Source: Thiohalomonas denitrificans
Lineage (GTDB): Bacteria; Pseudomonadota; Gammaproteobacteria; Thiohalomonadales; Thiohalomonadaceae
Assembly: GCF_900102855.1 (NCBI RefSeq)
Contig: NZ_FMWD01000010.1
Coordinates: forward strand, 18,203 to 82,202
Reading direction: 5' to 3'
DNA length: 64,000 nucleotides
The position numbers were made by a program, and so were the translations under genes. Shown here one piece after another: positions 62,195 to 64,000 of the stretch. The notes beneath the pieces were generated by a model, which was given only the letters and a program-made list of their open reading frames with translations, was not told the DNA's origin and did no database searches. The first letter of the stretch is position 1. Each line of letters opens with the position of its first letter.

Positions 62195-62214
62195 TTACTC
62201 TGACCCCATTTATT
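62195..62214. repeat. Right inverted repeat of the RAYT unit
   Basis: TTACTCTGACCCCATTTATT is the inverted partner of 60756-60775. The two enclose the transposase and UPF0149 genes, a unit of about 1.46 kb. Confidence 0.8.
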
Positions 62215-62216
62215 GA

Positions 62217-62248
62217 AAGATTAGCAGTAGCCGATTATCGAACCGGTC
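62217..62248 (+). repeat. 32-bp repeat, copy 2
   Basis: Matches 41342-41373 with two differences. It starts two bases after the right repeat of the RAYT unit, outside it, and is in direct orientation to copy 1. Confidence 0.7.
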
Positions 62249-62280
62249 CGCCGGTCCTGAACCGAGCGGCATCGTAAAAA

Positions 62281-62307
62281 AGAAGAGCCGGGAGCCGGCT
62301 CTTCTTT
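62281..62307 (-). terminator. Rho-independent terminator
   Basis: 12-bp arms AAGAAGAGCCGG and CCGGCTCTTCTT around a 3-base loop. On the minus strand TTTTTT follows. It lies 24 bases past the stop of the secreted protein gene. Confidence 0.85.
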
Positions 62308-62331
62308 TGGTTTGGAGGGAGTGAGGAGGGA

Positions 62332-63327
62332 TTACAGCGGGTAGAACCGGAGCTTGATGTTGTAGGCGCCGTTGTTTTCCAGGGTGGAGAGCAACCCAAC
62401 AAAGTCCGCGATGTTGAACACCCACTCGTTTTCATAAACGCGGCAGGTGGCCGCCACCGAGGTGTAGAGTTCGCCGCTTGCATCGGCGACCGGGCATTGC
62501 AGGGTCCCGTCGGCACCGACCACACCAACGTCGCTCGCAAGGTCGCAACGATCATAGGCACCGTCGCCATCGCTATCGATGCAGCAGGTCTCCAGCGTGG
62601 TGCACACATTGCTGCCTGCGTCATCCAGGCAGTACGCATCGGTATCGGCCTGGACGTAGCAGACTTCACCGCTCCATTCGAATAGACCGCTGATATCGGT
62701 GGCTTTCTTAACGCCTTTCCCTTTTCCATCATCGGATGTGCGGGTCAGGGTTTCGCCATCAGACGAGAACGTAGAGACCCCGTCTTTATCGACCATTCCC
62801 AGCATCACCAGATCATTGCCCGACTCGTCTTCCACATAGGAGAGCTCGGACGACATGCTGGCAGAAGTGCTCCCATCCTCAGAGGGTTTTCCGGTGACCC
62901 GTGCATAGACGGCGTAACCGTTGCTGTTCGCAGGGAGACGCAGCGATGCGCCGTCGCCCTGGTCGTTCGTTGCGTTCGGGAAGCTCTCCGTGCACCAGTC
63001 GGTGACCTGGAGCTCCGCAGTATCGGTCGCGCCCTTGGGGCCTTTCGAACCCGATTCCATCAAGATAGAAATGGGGTCGGAGCCTTGTTCCCTCGGAATA
63101 TAGATCACGTTGCCGTAAACCTGCTCGCCAAGTTCGTCGTAACTTGCCTCAGGGCAGGTGAAGTCGGCGTTCTTGGCCAGAATATTGAGGTTGAAGTGAG
63201 GCCCGCTCGGGTAACCGTTGCCGAACGGAACTCCCGATGAATCCACGGGCTTGGCGGCATAGGCACTGAAACTGAGAGCGGCCGCTGCCAGCGCTGCTAG
63301 TGCCGCGGTTTTGTAGATTTTTTTCAT
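62332..63327 (-). CDS. Secreted protein with Ca-binding loop, unknown
   Basis: 331 residues with a signal peptide (about 1-24, AYA). The mature start PFGNGYPSGPHFNLNILAK is a motif I have seen in uncharacterised secreted proteins of bacteria and archaea. Cys residues are numerous in the second half (CIDSDGDGAYDRCDL), where a DxDGDGxxD loop resembles a thrombospondin type-3 Ca2+ site. The C-terminus is beta-rich (ENNGAYNIKLRFYPL). Probably extracellular or periplasmic. Confidence 0.65.
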   Translation of the reverse strand: MKKIYKTAALAALAAAALSFSAYAAKPVDSSGVPFGNGYPSGPHFNLNILAKNADFTCPEASYDELGEQVYGNVIYIPREQGSDPISILMESGSKGPKGATDTAELQVTDWCTESFPNATNDQGDGASLRLPANSNGYAVYARVTGKPSEDGSTSASMSSELSYVEDESGNDLVMLGMVDKDGVSTFSSDGETLTRTSDDGKGKGVKKATDISGLFEWSGEVCYVQADTDAYCLDDAGSNVCTTLETCCIDSDGDGAYDRCDLASDVGVVGADGTLQCPVADASGELYTSVAATCRVYENEWVFNIADFVGLLSTLENNGAYNIKLRFYPL

Positions 63328-63498
63328 TGTAAAGCCCTTTTCGACAGGTACGGCTGCATTGTGCGGAATGCACGGGACCTAACAGGGAAATAGATCACAA
63401 TGATGCGGATTTGGCTTAGGGAAGTCGCTGTTCTGCACGCAGGCTCTCGTCAAAAGCGCCGAATCCATCACACGCCAAATGAGGGTACGTTGGGTTTT

Positions 63499-63518
63499 GT
63501 CACCCATTAGCCGCCTCC
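63499..63518 (-). repeat. Partial inverted copy of the 209-bp repeat
   Basis: GTCACCCATTAGCCGCCTCC is the reverse complement of the right-hand part of copy B (around 59618-59637). It shows that this repeat family extends beyond the two long copies. The 63328-63621 gap has no gene. Confidence 0.6.
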
Positions 63519-63604
63519 TTAATCCGGTGGTATTCGTCGAGTTCCCAAACAAGACGAAACACCGAAAAAAGGAGACGGCAATGCCACTTTATTGCGGAAT
63601 AAAG

Positions 63605-63621
63605 AATAATGGGGTCAGAGT
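63605..63621 (+). repeat. REP-type half-site interrupted by an IS
   Basis: AATAATGGGGTCAGAGT matches the first 17 bases of AATAAATGGGGTCAGAGTAA allowing one gap and is cut exactly where the IS10-like terminus begins. Confidence 0.7.
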
Positions 63622-64000
63622 CTGAGGAATCCCCACGAATCCGTGGGCTAAGTACCTGAAATCTAGGGAAAAGAGGTGGACATGCATCTCCTGACGTGAT
63701 CTTCTTGTGGTTGCGAAGCCCAAGAAATCATCCGAAAAGGAGCAGAAGATGCACGCCACCGACATCCTTGATACGTGTCTCCCCGAGCTGTGTCAAACCA
63801 TGCACGCGAGCCGCTACGTTGCCGTCAAAGCAGCCGTCTCATCCACATTAGCCGAGCGGTGTGTAAGCGTTACCGGTCTGGGGCGCGGTGTCGGGAGTAG
63901 CACCCTGGAGAAGTACAATATCAAGCGAATGGACCGGCTTATCGGCAATCCACGCCTACTCGGGGAAGCCGTTTTGGTTTACGGGGAAATGACAAGCTGG
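63622..64000 (+). mobile_element. IS10-like (IS4 family) element, left part
   Basis: Starts with CTGAGGAATCCCC, close to the IS10 outer end, and continues with GAGGTGGACATGCATCTCC and TGACGTGATC, both IS10-end-like. The element runs off the window edge, so its right end and target duplication cannot be seen. Confidence 0.85.
63749..64000 (+). CDS. IS4-family transposase, N-terminal part
   Basis: 84 residues without a stop to the window edge, with AAAAGGAG before the ATG. MHATDILDTCLPELCQTMHA and LGRGVGSSTLEKYNIKRMDRLIGN parallel the IS10 transposase N-terminus (KHNIKRIDRLLGN). The frame is open, unlike the two older copies at 44999 and 51945, so this may be an active element. The DDE residues lie outside the window. 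Confidence 0.85.
   Translation, partial: MHATDILDTCLPELCQTMHASRYVAVKAAVSSTLAERCVSVTGLGRGVGSSTLEKYNIKRMDRLIGNPRLLGEAVLVYGEMTSW

Overview
The window looks like a chromosomal segment of a fairly GC-rich gammaproteobacterium. The supporting features are PhoP/PhoQ, SohB, OMPLA, YfaZ, UPF0149 and NhaD homologues, many envelope proteins, several RpoN-dependent response regulators, and multihaem cytochromes with a porin-cytochrome conduit. I would place it near sediment or marine, sulfur- or metal-respiring lineages (Chromatiales-like). That placement is inference from gene content; no rRNA or tRNA gene was seen.

Layout. 0-8.3 kb: an outer-membrane protein, a glutamine amidotransferase with an overlapping MOSC protein, a His/Arg-rich secreted protein, PepSY-PhoP-PhoQ, a monohaem cytochrome c, a tiny DUF3096 protein and a YfaZ-like protein. 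8.8-19.5 kb: the main discovery region. An RpoN activator (8800-10155), a leftward five-gene cytochrome operon (16685 to 10584) and a divergent PhnD-like sensor plus histidine kinase (16914-19486). The operon encodes a NapC/CymA-type tetrahaem quinol dehydrogenase, two EB_dh-domain c-type cytochromes, a MtrA/DmsE-type decahaem cytochrome and a MtrB/PioB-type barrel. One EB_dh protein is a predicted lipoprotein at the distal end. A well-spaced -24/-12 promoter precedes the operon and a terminator follows it. It reads as a complete inner-membrane-to-surface electron conduit with EB_dh proteins where MtrC/OmcA or DMSO reductase usually sit.

19.5-29.6 kb: DUF2254 and DUF4242 proteins, then a second RpoN two-component system (22094-24918). 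It is divergent from a Usp - SLC13/TrkA-C - NhaD - Usp operon. The divergent spacer holds a near-consensus -24/-12 promoter and two copies of the palindrome TGTTGC-N5-GYAACA. It looks like an inducible sodium/ion homeostasis module.

29.7-44.7 kb: mostly ordinary envelope and housekeeping genes: FHA protein, lipoprotein, M48 protease with DUF898 protein, AsmA-like, OMPLA, DUF4202, SohB, EF-hand protein. An AT-rich orphan gene and a broken fragment of a large transglutaminase/RHS-type protein mark an accessory spot at 38.7-40.3 kb. A large GGDEF-EAL protein with a periplasmic CxxCH sensor domain closes the section.

44.8-64 kb: accessory DNA. It contains three traces of an IS10-like (IS4 family) element, a possible group II intron fragment, a repeat-rich lipoprotein and a multiply frameshifted AraC-type regulator. 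It also holds a co-translated pair (ATP-grasp ligase plus papain-like protein), a galE with an internal deletion followed by two glycosyltransferases, and a CsgG-like lipoprotein. A REP-associated tyrosine transposase with a UPF0149 gene is bounded by inverted repeats of the GGGGTCAGAGTAA type. The same repeat motif is scattered over 55-64 kb, and two IS10-like left ends abut it.
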